A stretch of DNA of 64,000 nt from VAZQ01 sp036557665 (GTDB lineage Bacteria > Pseudomonadota > Alphaproteobacteria > Rhizobiales > Xanthobacteraceae): the NCBI GenBank assembly GCA_036557665.1, contig DATBHG010000072.1:62001-126000 (forward strand), read 5' to 3'. Positions 8,867 through 16,999 of this stretch are shown here, piece after piece (the first letter of the stretch is position 1; each line of letters begins with the position of its first letter). Under the pieces are notes generated by a model that made no database searches, had not been told where the DNA came from, and saw only the letters and a list, made by a program, of their open reading frames with translations. Both the position numbers and the translations under genes were made by a program.

Positions 8867-9463
8867 ATGGGATTTGTAGAGCCCTGCCTGCCTTCGGTGC
8901 GGGATACGCCTCCGCGCGGTGCCGAGTGGGTCCACGAGATTAAGCACGACGGCTATCGGGTGATCGTCCGCCGGGAGGGCACGCGGGCGCGTATCTTTAC
9001 GCGGCGCGGCTTCGATTGGAGTGGTCGCTTCCCATGGATCGAGGAGGGGCTACTCTCGTTGAGGGTGCAGTCGGCCACGATTGACGGTGAAGCGGTGGTC
9101 TGCGGGCAGGACGGCATTTCTGATTTTGAAAAGCTACACTCGCGCGCCTACGACCATGAGGTGTTCTTGTATGCCTTTGACCTGCTCGAACTGAACGGCG
9201 AGGACTGTCGTCACGCACCACTGGAGAAGCGCAAGGCCAATCTCGGAAAGCTGCTCACCCGGAGCACAGGAGTGCGGCTCTCCGAGCACATCGAGGACGA
9301 CGGCGCGATCGTCTTCGAGCACGCCTGCAAGCTCGGGCTCGAAGGCATCGTATCGAAGCGGCGCGACCTTCCCTACTGCTCCGGCCGCGTGAAGAGCTGG
9401 ATCAAGATTAAGAACCCGGCGAGCCCGGCCGTGCTGCGGGTCGTTGAGGAAGGGGCTTGGTGA
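8867..9463 (+). CDS. ATP-dependent DNA ligase, adenylation domain only (LigD-like)
   Basis: A stand-alone nucleotidyltransferase domain of ATP-dependent ligases, closest in type to the ligase module of LigD. Visible motifs in order: motif I EIKHDGYR with the AMP-accepting lysine, motif III LYAFDLLELNG, motif IV EGIVSKR and motif V WIKIKNP. The protein stops right after motif V, so the OB-fold domain (motif VI) and the polymerase and nuclease modules of full LigD are absent. ATG 8867 (MGFVEPCLPS) is chosen because homologues start near this sequence; the frame stays open to GTG 8786, which would add 27 residues. It could seal nicks with a partner or be a cut-down remnant. Such orphan domains are frequent near mobile regions in rhizobia. 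Confidence 0.8.
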   Translation: MGFVEPCLPSVRDTPPRGAEWVHEIKHDGYRVIVRREGTRARIFTRRGFDWSGRFPWIEEGLLSLRVQSATIDGEAVVCGQDGISDFEKLHSRAYDHEVFLYAFDLLELNGEDCRHAPLEKRKANLGKLLTRSTGVRLSEHIEDDGAIVFEHACKLGLEGIVSKRRDLPYCSGRVKSWIKIKNPASPAVLRVVEEGAW

Positions 9464-9466
9464 ACC

Positions 9467-9973
9467 ATGATGGTGGAGATGACGGAAGCTAATACGATTG
9501 ATTATCGTGTCGCGACCCGCGACGATGAGACCGACATATTGGCTGTTCTAGAGGAGGTTGCTCCAGAAATACCCGTATCGCTCGATACGCCGGAAGCCAA
9601 AAACATTATCAAGGGCATAATCATAGAATGCCGCCAGAGCGGGAAGTCGTGGGTCGCTGTTGATGCGGCCGGAACAGTTGTTGGTTTTGTGCTTGCACGA
9701 AAAGATATTCACGAGCAGCAAGCAATCTCTTTGCGTTATATCGGGGTGAGTGGGAACTCACGTCGGCGGGGCATATTTGCGACCCTCATTGAAAAGATGA
9801 AGGCCAACGGCACGCCGCTAACTGCTAGCGTGCTAGCCGGCAATAAGTCCGGCATGGTAGATCGGCTCGTGAAGACTGGATTTACGAAACAGGGGCCTGA
9901 TGCCAAGGAAACAAAGTTGCGATGGACCCCGGTGGTGGAAGCCAGCAAATCGGCCGCCACTTCTCGCACATAA
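9467..9973 (+). CDS. GNAT family N-acetyltransferase
   Basis: A 168-residue protein starting 3 nt after the ligase-domain stop, with a purine-rich GAGGAAGGGG upstream, so it is probably co-transcribed. The order of elements is that of a GNAT acetyl-CoA-dependent transferase: a strand-helix N terminus, a central TVVGFVLA strand, the acetyl-CoA-binding segment ISLRYIGVSGNSRRRGIF (R-x-x-G loop, the second glycine replaced) and a C-terminal strand GFTKQGPDAKETKLRW. The substrate cannot be deduced. It lies at the edge of the accessory island; a link to the defence operon is possible but unsupported. Confidence 0.75.
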   Translation: MMVEMTEANTIDYRVATRDDETDILAVLEEVAPEIPVSLDTPEAKNIIKGIIIECRQSGKSWVAVDAAGTVVGFVLARKDIHEQQAISLRYIGVSGNSRRRGIFATLIEKMKANGTPLTASVLAGNKSGMVDRLVKTGFTKQGPDAKETKLRWTPVVEASKSAATSRT

Positions 9974-10054
9974 TCTTGTGCCAACGGAACGTCGACCGGC
10001 TGGCGGCACCGGACATCATTGAAATGGTGCGCGACGGGGGAGCGAGAGGCCCGT

Positions 10055-10372
10055 CTACGACAGGGGCGATCGCGTGGTATCCCTTGCGTAACCCCTGATC
10101 TGTTCGAGCAGCCCGCGCTGGTTAAGCCCCCGCGCTTTGACCGGCCGCCATCCCAGTTCACGCATCAGGGCAGCCAGTCGTCGGCAGGCGCCTGCCCTGC
10201 GATGGTGCTGCGGGATGTTCAGCGCGTCGAAGACAGCCTGCGTCGCAACGCGCTCAACGCCATCGTCCCCTACCCTGCCTTGCAGACGTTCCAGCGGCAG
10301 CCGCCACGGATCACGGGGCTCTTCAACATCGGTTGCCGCCTCCAACATTGCCCAGAATGACGTTCCCGCCAT
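10055..10372 (-). CDS. small hypothetical protein resembling the tail of a phage/plasmid primase-helicase
   Basis: A 105-residue ORF. Residues ~40-100 look like a winged-helix domain: VATQAVFDALNIP, then RRAGACRRLAALMRELGW and an RGYARD end. Comparable C-terminal domains, as far as I can recall, occur at the ends of VapE/D5-type phage and plasmid primase-helicases. No ATPase motif is present, so it would be a remnant or a very small stand-alone protein. It lies beside a decayed integrase, consistent with an old mobile element. The assignment is tentative. Confidence 0.4.
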   Translation of the reverse strand: MAGTSFWAMLEAATDVEEPRDPWRLPLERLQGRVGDDGVERVATQAVFDALNIPQHHRRAGACRRLAALMRELGWRPVKARGLNQRGLLEQIRGYARDTTRSPLS

Positions 10373-10477
10373 GGCTACTGCTCATCACGGAAATCAATGC
10401 GCGGCTGCTCTGGCCGGATCGGACTTGATCGCCTTCCAACTCGGCCACATTTGGTCCGGCGCCAGGAGTTCTTCAGT

Positions 10478-10818
10478 GACGGCCAGGGGCGGGGCGCCGG
10501 CCGGCTGGTGCTCATCATCAGGGCACTGCCGGCGCGCGTTACCACCGCCGAGTGGAACGCGCAGCAGTGGCGTGACGGTCGTCGCACAAAGTCAAAGATT
10601 TCAGCTGCGTATTCTTGGGGCCTCAAGTCAGAGCACGATTAGCGTACTACGAGCCGAACGGGTACGGCTGGTATTTTCCTTCTCCCCGGGTTCCTTCCAT
10701 GCCGTTCGCCGGCGGGGCGTTAGGGGACGCGATCAGGCGAGCATGGCGTCGTCAGGTTATCCCGGTCTTCACGTCCCGCGACCTGCGGCGCACGTGGAAG
10801 ACTCTCGCCGGCAAGGCG
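10478..10818 (+). pseudogene. decayed tyrosine recombinase (phage-type integrase) fragments
   Basis: Two pieces of one family can be read in two frames. From 10478 the frame gives GAGRLVLIIRALPARVT and AEWNAQQWRDGRRTKSKI, resembling the N-terminal arm-binding region of integrases. From about 10657 another frame gives NGYGWYFPSPR followed by FTSRDLRRTWKTLAGKA, the conserved box with the H/R-x-x-R catalytic arginine. The core between them, most of the catalytic domain and the tyrosine are missing, and the frame degenerates after 10818. It indicates a past integration event next to the defence operon. Confidence 0.6.
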
Positions 10819-11065
10819 GCTTCCCCGCTACCCGCAGCCTCTCCCCTGTGGATGGGTCCTCAGGACGGGCCGTATCTCGAGCTAATCGCAAAGCGATTTA
10901 GTGCAACTGGCCCATCGCGACGAACAGGAGCGCCTTGCATTTTCGGTCGCTATCAGGGGTGCTGCGGACATGGGATGGGCGAGCGGATGGCCTGAGACCG
11001 ACGCCAATGACCCCTTGCGGACCTCGGGTGTGCAGTGCAAACGGCCATCCGGTTGCAGAATCGCC

Positions 11066-12652
11066 CTACACGACCTTCACGTTCCAAAAAACCGGGGAAC
11101 CGAACTTAAGAACATCACGGACGTTCCTTCGGAACGCCGTTGGCTGCACCCATTCTCCCCACGGCACGTATGCCACTTCGCTAAGAGCGACCTTCTGGGC
11201 CTCGTCAGCAAGTTGCTTGCGTTTCGTTTGATCAGTCGCACCCACCCAATCGGTGACCAGTTTCTCCAGGTGCGGAATGTCCGGCCAGCCGAACCAAGCA
11301 TTGCGGCCCGCACCCGATAGCCCGAAGTGGACTGCAGGATTGATCACGTCCTCCGCCAGCCACCACGTATGAAGCAGATTCCAGCCGCCCCTTTCAGGCG
11401 GTTCCATGCGCGCTCGCACGACAAGGAACGTCGACCAATCCATTGCCCTGAGAATGACTTTGAAGCCGATCGACTCCAGCCTTTGCCGTGTGACAATTGC
11501 TGCCGCGTTGAGGAATGAAATGTCGGTGACGTGAGGCACGACGATGGGACGGCCATCGTAACCTGATTCCTTCACGAGCTGCGTCGCTCTTGCAAGGTCG
11601 TGCCGTACAATCGGCTCGGCGCCAACCGTTGTCGCGAAGGGTCCACCGCAGGCAAATACCGAATAGCAGGGTCGGTAATATTGTGGCTGTCCGATAGCCC
11701 AGGCTAGATACGTCACCTGGTCCATCATGTGCAGCAGCGCCTCGCGGGCCTTCCTGTTGTTGAACGGAGGATGCAGGAAGTTTGGCCGCAGCCAACCTTG
11801 TGTCCCGAGTGGATCAGTAAGGAACGTCTGCAAGTCCGGGTTCTGTTCGATCTTAGGGATAAAATCGAGCGGCGGTTGCTCCCACCAATCCACCCTTCCG
11901 GCCGCGAGATCCTCCGCCGCGTCCCACGGCTCTGGGATGTACCGCCAGATTATCCGATCCAGATACGCCTTCTTGCCGCCGGTTGATCCGCTCGGCGCTT
12001 CATCGCGCGGGACGTAATCGGAATTGCGCTCGTACACCACCTGCTCGCCCGGTTGCCACTCGTCCCTGATGATTTTGAATGGTCCAGAACCAACGAATTC
12101 CTTTATCTGTTCATTCGCAGGCGTGGATGCGATCCGCGCAGGCATCATAAAAGGCACGTTGCTCGACGGCTTTCCCAGCGCGTCGAGAACGGGACCAAAG
12201 TGCTCGGCCAGCTCGATTGTGAACTTGTTGTTGTCAACCGGCGCGATTTTCCTCGCATGGGCTCTAAGAAGCTGGCCGAAACGATCCTTCTTTCCCCAGC
12301 GCTTAAGCGACTCTACACAGTCTTCCGACGCGACCGGCTTCCCATCATGCCATCGGAGGCCCTCGCGCAACGTGAAGGTGTAGTTCATGCCGTCCGCAGA
12401 TACGGTCGTCCGATCGACCATTTGCGGCTTGATCTGAAGATTCTCGTCAGTCCCGAAGAGGGTGTCGTATACGAGATAGCCGTGGTTGCGCGTGATGTAG
12501 GCAGTGGTCCAGATCGGATCGAGAATCTTTAGATCGGCCTGCGCCACGAACCGCAAGGTCTGCCGCCCATTTTGGGCGTGGATCGAGGATGCGCTTAACG
12601 CGATCGCCGCTGTTGCGCCCCGGACTACTTGCCGCCGGTTGACACGGCTCAT
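11066..12652 (-). CDS. ABC transporter substrate-binding protein, family 5 (peptide/nickel type)
   Basis: A 528-residue periplasmic solute-binding protein. ATG 12652 is chosen because GGGAG lies 5 nt upstream; a longer frame from GTG 12664 adds 4 residues. The N terminus has a twin-arginine-like signal (SRVNRRQVVRG, hydrophobic AAIALSASSI, cleavage near HAQ). The mature part shows SBP_bac_5 features: TFTLREGLRWHDGKPV near residue 95, VGSGPFKI near 195 and a C-terminal PWGEWVQPTAF. The family delivers oligopeptides, nickel, opines or similar ligands to DppBCDF-type transporters. No permease or ATPase gene lies beside it, so it is an orphan that may use a transporter elsewhere. The ligand is unknown. 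Confidence 0.9.
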   Translation of the reverse strand: MSRVNRRQVVRGATAAIALSASSIHAQNGRQTLRFVAQADLKILDPIWTTAYITRNHGYLVYDTLFGTDENLQIKPQMVDRTTVSADGMNYTFTLREGLRWHDGKPVASEDCVESLKRWGKKDRFGQLLRAHARKIAPVDNNKFTIELAEHFGPVLDALGKPSSNVPFMMPARIASTPANEQIKEFVGSGPFKIIRDEWQPGEQVVYERNSDYVPRDEAPSGSTGGKKAYLDRIIWRYIPEPWDAAEDLAAGRVDWWEQPPLDFIPKIEQNPDLQTFLTDPLGTQGWLRPNFLHPPFNNRKAREALLHMMDQVTYLAWAIGQPQYYRPCYSVFACGGPFATTVGAEPIVRHDLARATQLVKESGYDGRPIVVPHVTDISFLNAAAIVTRQRLESIGFKVILRAMDWSTFLVVRARMEPPERGGWNLLHTWWLAEDVINPAVHFGLSGAGRNAWFGWPDIPHLEKLVTDWVGATDQTKRKQLADEAQKVALSEVAYVPWGEWVQPTAFRRNVRDVLKFGSPVFWNVKVV

Positions 12653-12882
12653 GGTTGCTCCCACCGCGCAGACCTGGGTTGGTGCAGGTGGTCGATAGCA
12701 CGTTCGGGGCGCCGTTGTACGGACAATTTAGTATTCAGCTTCTATGGACTGTACTGTAGTGCAGGAGTCGGCTCATGGCACATCGGGTCGTTCGCGGCGG
12801 CGCACGCAAGTCGGTTGCAACCACGGGGACAGCCGACACCAAGGTGTGAACGGGTAGTCGGCAACGCCGCGGCTCCAGTAAT

Positions 12883-13074
12883 CTATTTGGCCGTCGATTG
12901 GTCGAGCTGCTTCTGGATGCTGAGGCTCCTGAGGTCAACGCGGCCGCTGGTATCGCGCCCGCCGGTCACCTTATCTAGCTCGTTGTCCGGCAACTCGTCG
13001 CAGCGTTCAGCTTCAGTTTCCAGGTCGATGATGTTGTTGGTGGTGTTGTTGGGGGCTGTCATAAGTCGCGTCAT
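12883..13074 (-). CDS. small double-glycine leader peptide A (bacteriocin-type)
   Basis: A 63-residue ORF (or 59 residues from ATG 13062, where GGATG lies upstream). Its middle reads DELPDNELDKVTGG, the acidic helix plus Gly-Gly pattern of leader peptides cleaved by C39-type peptidases or resembling Nif11/bacteriocin-type leaders. Gly-Gly is at residues 38-39, leaving a 24-residue polar tail. It follows a similar peptide ORF (13116-13301) on the same strand by 41 nt. No processing enzyme or exporter is seen in the window. Family membership is a pattern judgement. Confidence 0.55.
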   Translation of the reverse strand: MTRLMTAPNNTTNNIIDLETEAERCDELPDNELDKVTGGRDTSGRVDLRSLSIQKQLDQSTAK

Positions 13075-13115
13075 CCAAGAAGCGGCGTCAAGGCGCTCAT
13101 GCAGGTGAACGGCTC

Positions 13116-13301
13116 TCAGACCGTCACGAGCTTGAACTTGAACGTCATAAACTCGAGTGGCGCTGCGTGCGGCTTTGCGCTTGGGGTCCCGCCCGTGACA
13201 AGCGCGAGCTCGTCGGCGCTCAGGTCATGTCTCGGCTCGCATACTTGCTTGCTCGACGTGGTAGCGGCGGCGATTTTGATTGAGGTGTTTGAGGTCAACA
13301 T
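13116..13301 (-). CDS. small double-glycine leader peptide B (bacteriocin-type)
   Basis: A 61-residue ORF starting at ATG 13301, with GGAG 6 nt upstream. The leader part contains HDLSADELALVTGG with Gly-Gly at residues 37-38, almost the same position as in its downstream neighbour. The 23-residue tail ends in FMTFKFKLVTV, alternating hydrophobic and basic residues. The longer frame reaching back to 14450 is not coding-like. Tandem paralogous leader peptides suggest a small secreted-peptide locus. No modification or export genes lie nearby, so it may rely on trans-acting machinery or not be a RiPP at all. Confidence 0.55.
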   Translation of the reverse strand: MLTSNTSIKIAAATTSSKQVCEPRHDLSADELALVTGGTPSAKPHAAPLEFMTFKFKLVTV

Positions 13302-13462
13302 CCCGGGCTCCATGCTCCATTTCGCCTTGTGAAGGTGGCGGCGAGTGTAGGCCCGCAGGGACCCTGCCGCTGTGACGGCCATCACAGATTGACGGTTTGT
13401 TTGGCAGGGCGCAGGGCCTGTCATTCCCGCTTCCGGGATCGGGTTGATTGCACTCCGATGCT

Positions 13463-13696
13463 TCAGGGCGGCACAATTGCGACCTTCTCGAGGATCAAAA
13501 GCAGGATCCGCAGCCCTTGCGCAATTCCAATCAGGCCGACGCCCGTCCCTATCGTTCCAATCACGATTGCATAGTATCTCAGGGGGACCGGCGTTTCGGC
13601 TCTGTTGGCGATCAAGACCACGCCGCCCCAAACCCCGGCAATAATGACGGCGACTCCTACGAACGCAGTCACGATAGCGAGGATGCTGGTAAACAT
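13463..13696 (-). CDS. small two-helix membrane protein, unknown
   Basis: A 77-residue ORF from ATG 13696, with AAGG in reasonable position upstream. Two hydrophobic helices are clear, at residues ~5-30 and ~42-70 (IVIGTIGTGVGLIGIAQGL), joined by a short polar loop NRAETPVPLR. No family recognised. It precedes the two double-glycine peptides on the same strand by 160 nt and could be co-transcribed with them. Confidence 0.5.
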   Translation of the reverse strand: MFTSILAIVTAFVGVAVIIAGVWGGVVLIANRAETPVPLRYYAIVIGTIGTGVGLIGIAQGLRILLLILEKVAIVPP

Positions 13697-13743
13697 AGGA
13701 CGACCTTCGGCAGAAGTTGCTGCAACAGCCGCGAGTCGATCGC

Positions 13744-13860
13744 TTAACGGGAGCGATCTTCGTCCACCAACGGCCGCGAATCGACCCACAGGTGCAAGCC
13801 GACAGCAGCCAATGCAAACACGATTGACGCAACCACAGCGACCGCAACCAGGGTCCACAT
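13744..13860 (-). CDS. tiny single-pass membrane peptide
   Basis: A 38-residue ORF (ATG 13860, TAA 13744) with one hydrophobic helix (LVAVAVVASIVFALAAVGL) and a charged end VDEDRSR. It ends 47 nt before the next small membrane ORF on the same strand. No clear ribosome site. The hydrophobic composition supports coding, but the call is tentative. Confidence 0.35.
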   Translation of the reverse strand: MWTLVAVAVVASIVFALAAVGLHLWVDSRPLVDEDRSR

Positions 13861-14171
13861 CCGAGCTTAGCTCCGCCGCCGTGCGATCTTATCGTAAGTG
13901 CCTGGATCTCCGCTACCCCGTTCAGGGTGCCGCGAGTGGGGAGCCCCTCGACTCCCAAGGGAAGTGGAAATGACGCGAAGCAACGCGTCGTGCAGCCTGC
14001 GCCGGCGAGCTGATGCGTTGTAGCAGAGCGAGCAAACCTTAACGCTCTACTCCGCAATGCTTGTGAAACAGTCTGTCTTCCGGATACGCGGGAGCTTCCT
14101 AGCCTGCAGACAGAGCCTGATTGTCTACACCAACTGCGCCGTGATAGGAGCTTGTGGTCGGAGTGCGCGCG
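13861..14171. other. intergenic, no feature seen
   Basis: No convincing gene on either strand. It separates the leftward small-ORF group from the rightward zinc-ribbon gene and so should contain divergent promoters, but no consensus element stands out. Confidence 0.5.
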
Positions 14172-14876
14172 ATGCGTTGTATGGCGTGCGGCGGTGAAAT
14201 GACCCTGATGGACGCGGTCCCGGACGACGCCGGGGCCGCTCCGAGCTTTGAGTACCGCACCTTCAGATGCTCGGAATGCCGGGACGTAGAGCGACGCCTG
14301 GTATTTACGAAACAAGCGCCCCAAGGCGGTACCGCGCCTGCGCCCGAGCAGGCGGCGCCGCCCACCTTGTCTACCCGAAGAATGCCGGCGGAGTTGACCC
14401 ACAAGGTGCCAGTGGAACCGACCCAAGACGCGCCAATCGAGCCGGCACAAACATTACCGGCCCAGAGAGCGCCTTTCGAAGTGCCAGCCGAAACGCCCGA
14501 ACGGGGGCCGGCGGAGCTGGCCCATCCCGAACCGCGCGGGCAGACGAATGCTTGGGGGAAAGCACTGGAGAAGCTCAACAGGCTGCAAGAGCGCGCCGCG
14601 GCCGAGAGAGAGGCAGCGGGCGAGGCCGAGCGGCGCGCGCAATTCAATCTCATCTGGGACAGCTTCCGTTCGGTTCCTCCGCCTGCGTCATCGCCGGAGG
14701 CGCCGTGGCAAGTGAAGCCTAAGCCTGACGAGGAGCCTGACGAGGACGTGCGGTCTTATCCGGAGCGTATTGCCCCTCCAGCGCCAGCCGCACACGAGAA
14801 GCCCATCACTCCTGCGAAGCCGGAACGCGCGGGTTGGCTATGGCGCCGTTTCGCAAGAGGCTGGAACAGCTGGTGA
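14172..14876 (+). CDS. zinc-ribbon protein with Pro/Ala/Glu-rich tail
   Basis: A 234-residue protein from ATG 14172 (GGAG 8 nt upstream; an in-frame GTG 14154 would add 6 residues). The N terminus has two CxxC pairs, CMACGGEM near residue 3 and CSECRD near residue 35, forming a probable zinc ribbon. Residues ~60-130 are low-complexity Pro/Ala/Glu with repeated PAE/EPA units. A charged helix (KALEKLNRLQERAAAE) follows, and the C terminus is Trp/Arg-rich (GWLWRRFARGW). Short versions of this zinc ribbon are common in Bradyrhizobium-like genomes and have no assigned function. It may bind nucleic acid or be a structural adaptor. Confidence 0.65.
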   Translation: MRCMACGGEMTLMDAVPDDAGAAPSFEYRTFRCSECRDVERRLVFTKQAPQGGTAPAPEQAAPPTLSTRRMPAELTHKVPVEPTQDAPIEPAQTLPAQRAPFEVPAETPERGPAELAHPEPRGQTNAWGKALEKLNRLQERAAAEREAAGEAERRAQFNLIWDSFRSVPPPASSPEAPWQVKPKPDEEPDEDVRSYPERIAPPAPAAHEKPITPAKPERAGWLWRRFARGWNSW

Positions 14877-15134
14877 GGGTGATGAACGTCCAAAGGGCTT
14901 TCCGGCACGGCGCCAGAGCAGCTTCATCCAAAGGATCCCGTGACGAGAGCGTGATTGGAGCAGGAGGAACAGGAGTGGCTGGCACTGGCATGACAGGCTG
15001 AAGAGGTTGAGCGCAAGCAACCCGAGCGTTAGCCCGATCTTGAAAGAGGGCTCGGCCTTGTCCCGGTATCGGCTTGCGGCCCGTGAGGTTGCGAGTTGCA
15101 GCTCGCCAGTCGCCGAGCGCAAGGCCTCCGCGCT

Positions 15135-15557
15135 TCAGCTTCCCTTCTGCCTCGTACGAGCGGCAATCAGCCTCTTGATGTGGTCCAGGACCAGCTTGTG
15201 GTCGTAGGGTTTGATAAACAGAGGCCCCTGCTCGCATAGTTGCGCGGCTGCATGGGCGGCGCGCTCGGCTGTTCCTGCGAGGACAATGTCGAGGCCGGGG
15301 CGAGCGGAACGTGCCCACTGGGCGAAGCCGAAGCCGTTCATCGGCCCTGGCATCTCGATGTCGCTCAACACCACGTCGATGTGGATGTCGTCCTTTTGCA
15401 GGATCGCGGCGGCTTCCTCGGCGTTTGCTGCCTCGAGGACGCGATACCCGCAGTCTCTCAGATACTGGCAGATCGGCATCCGTATCAGGACGTCGTCGTC
15501 GAGCACGAGGATGGTCTCGACCGTCTCGGGCTTGCTGCTGTCTGGAAGCGGGTTCAT
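15135..15557 (-). CDS. single-domain response regulator (CheY-like receiver)
   Basis: A 140-residue receiver domain with no output domain. The acidic pocket is DDD at residues 20-22, the phospho-acceptor is Asp66 in VVLSDIEMPG, the switch threonine is in LAGTAERA and the conserved lysine is in FIKPYDH. The usual 'M-P-x-M-x-G' after the aspartate is retained as MPGPMNGF. ATG 15557 gives the family length; the ribosome site is weak. No histidine kinase is adjacent, so it is an orphan that would take phosphate from an unlinked kinase, a situation frequent in rhizobia (FixJ/CheY-like receivers). Confidence 0.85.
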   Translation of the reverse strand: MNPLPDSSKPETVETILVLDDDVLIRMPICQYLRDCGYRVLEAANAEEAAAILQKDDIHIDVVLSDIEMPGPMNGFGFAQWARSARPGLDIVLAGTAERAAHAAAQLCEQGPLFIKPYDHKLVLDHIKRLIAARTRQKGS

Positions 15558-15981
15558 GGCGACGCACCGAAATTCACTGTTGCAAGCTTCATTCCTTGGG
15601 AGGGGAGCGTGGCGCACAGCAGTCGAAGCCTCTCGATTCCGGCCCCACGTGAGGAGAGTACACCTGCGCCTTGCGTATACCTGGCACCTCCTGCCACTGA
15701 GCCTGTTCGGCCAGCCCGTACTGACCGCTCGGCCATCTGACAGAAGTGACGCCGCCTCGGGAGATGCGGAGCAACGTGCAAAGCGGGGTTTGGTTCCAGG
15801 CATCGTGTTCATTTGATGAGGAACGTCGGAAGAGTCCCCGGGTCGCAGCTCGGCGTCGCTTGGGGCATCGCTGATGTCACGTCCCGGAAAGCAACTTTCC
15901 GTGACGGTCATCACACAACGAGGGCCGGGTACCGATTTATATTTTGGTCGAGAGGAAACGGCGCTCGAACAGGATGGGTTC
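15558..15981. other. intergenic, no feature seen
   Basis: No convincing gene. An AT-rich patch (TTTATATTTT at about 15936) could be a promoter for the tiny membrane ORF that follows. Confidence 0.4.
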
Positions 15982-16083
15982 ATGACTACGGTTAGTCGAC
16001 GTTGGCTCGAATACGATTGGGCCACGCTCGCGGTGCTCTTCATCGGCATCGGCGTTCTGGAGCTGCTGGTATTCAGCATGTGA
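15982..16083 (+). CDS. tiny single-pass membrane peptide
   Basis: A 33-residue ORF from ATG 15982 with AGGATG upstream at suitable spacing. A short charged N terminus (SRRWLEYDW) is followed by a 20-residue hydrophobic helix ending in VLELLVFSM. The frame extends upstream without a better start. Function unknown. Confidence 0.4.
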   Translation: MTTVSRRWLEYDWATLAVLFIGIGVLELLVFSM

Positions 16084-16207
16084 CCGGCCCCGGACGCCTT
16101 TTGGATTAATGGCGGAGGTCGCTGCCCAAATTTGGACAGCACGCCGTCACCTTTTTGCCAGACTACAGGGGTCCTTGAGCCCTGCACGGAGGAGGGTCTG
16201 AGTAAGC

Positions 16208-16315
16208 ATGGGGATGCGTACCATGACCCGGCTTGTCATCGACCTACTGCTGTTTTCCTGCACGCTCGCGTTTGTCACTGGGATCGTCATCGCTGCGGCA
16301 AAATTGCTTATCTGA
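16208..16315 (+). CDS. tiny single-pass membrane peptide
   Basis: A 35-residue ORF; the strong purine run GGAGGAGGG (16188-16196) lies 11 nt before ATG 16208, and ATG 16214 and 16223 are alternatives. One hydrophobic helix (LVIDLLLFSCTLAFVTGIVI) ends in AAAKLLI. No family recognised. The ribosome site and hydrophobicity support translation. Confidence 0.4.
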   Translation: MGMRTMTRLVIDLLLFSCTLAFVTGIVIAAAKLLI

Positions 16316-16417
16316 TTCCCGGCCTCGTGGCGGCTCTTCAACCAGCACCGATAAGCATGGCTGCATTGGTAGGCTTTCAGCCTACCCCGATGCGGCGCAG
16401 AGACTTAGCATCCGCGA

Positions 16418-16687
16418 TTATCGGCTCGCTGTCCAACCGACCCGCCCTCGGTAGTAGCCGAGCTCGGACTGGCCGGGATCAAGGTGGCTTGCGCTTCTGC
16501 CAGCATCAGACTCCCAGATCGCAATGATCCTGGTCGTGCAGGTATTGGTGAGTCTTATCTGGCTCTGTCCGGGAAAAGAAACCCCTACGCATTGGTGAGC
16601 CGTCCCTCGGGTCAGCATCGCGTGACCCCGGGTCACGAATGTAGCCACTGCAAGAAAAGAAACCGCCGCAAAAAAAATGCTGCGCAC
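16418..16687 (-). CDS. small secreted protein, unknown
   Basis: An 89-residue ORF from GTG 16687, favoured because GGAG lies 8 nt upstream. It has a standard Sec signal peptide (RSIFFAAVSFLAVATF, probable cleavage after GHA) and a short mature domain with two cysteines (C33 in HQCVGV, C50 in NTCTTR) that could form a disulphide. No known domain. Likely periplasmic. Confidence 0.5.
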   Translation of the reverse strand: MRSIFFAAVSFLAVATFVTRGHAMLTRGTAHQCVGVSFPGQSQIRLTNTCTTRIIAIWESDAGRSASHLDPGQSELGYYRGRVGWTASR

Positions 16688-16999
16688 GATTGTTTCTCCT
16701 TCTGTCGCGTGTGACGTTCCGCGCCACACCATCTCACCGTACGAAGGGGAACCATAACCGCGGCATTGTTCCGCCGATGTGATAGCCGTCACGAAATGTG
16801 GTTTTACCCGCACACGCCGCGGGCCATCGCTCCGCGTCCTCAGGCCTACCGCGGCCCGACCCTGAGTCATGCGGCGCAAGCGGGGTCGAAGGGAGCCAGA
16901 CAAACCGAGCTATGGAGAGGGAACCGCGAGCACGCACGCTGCCCTGGACACGGAACGAACTCTTACTCCGAGGATTGCCCTCCGGAAAGGAACACCCTA
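16688..16999. other. intergenic, no feature seen
   Basis: Nothing coding-like on either strand beyond short random frames. It separates a leftward secreted-protein gene from the rightward DUF3606 gene. Confidence 0.4.

Noticed and set aside
13116..14450. 444-codon - strand frame covering the peptide region
   Set aside because: Only the last 61 codons look coding; the rest is Arg/Ser/Cys-rich and overlaps a better gene at 14172-14876 on the other strand.
14838..15122. 94-codon - strand frame with a hydrophobic middle
   Set aside because: One possible helix (IGLTLGLLALNLFSL) but no ribosome site, and the rest is Arg/Ser-rich; overlaps the end of the zinc-ribbon gene.
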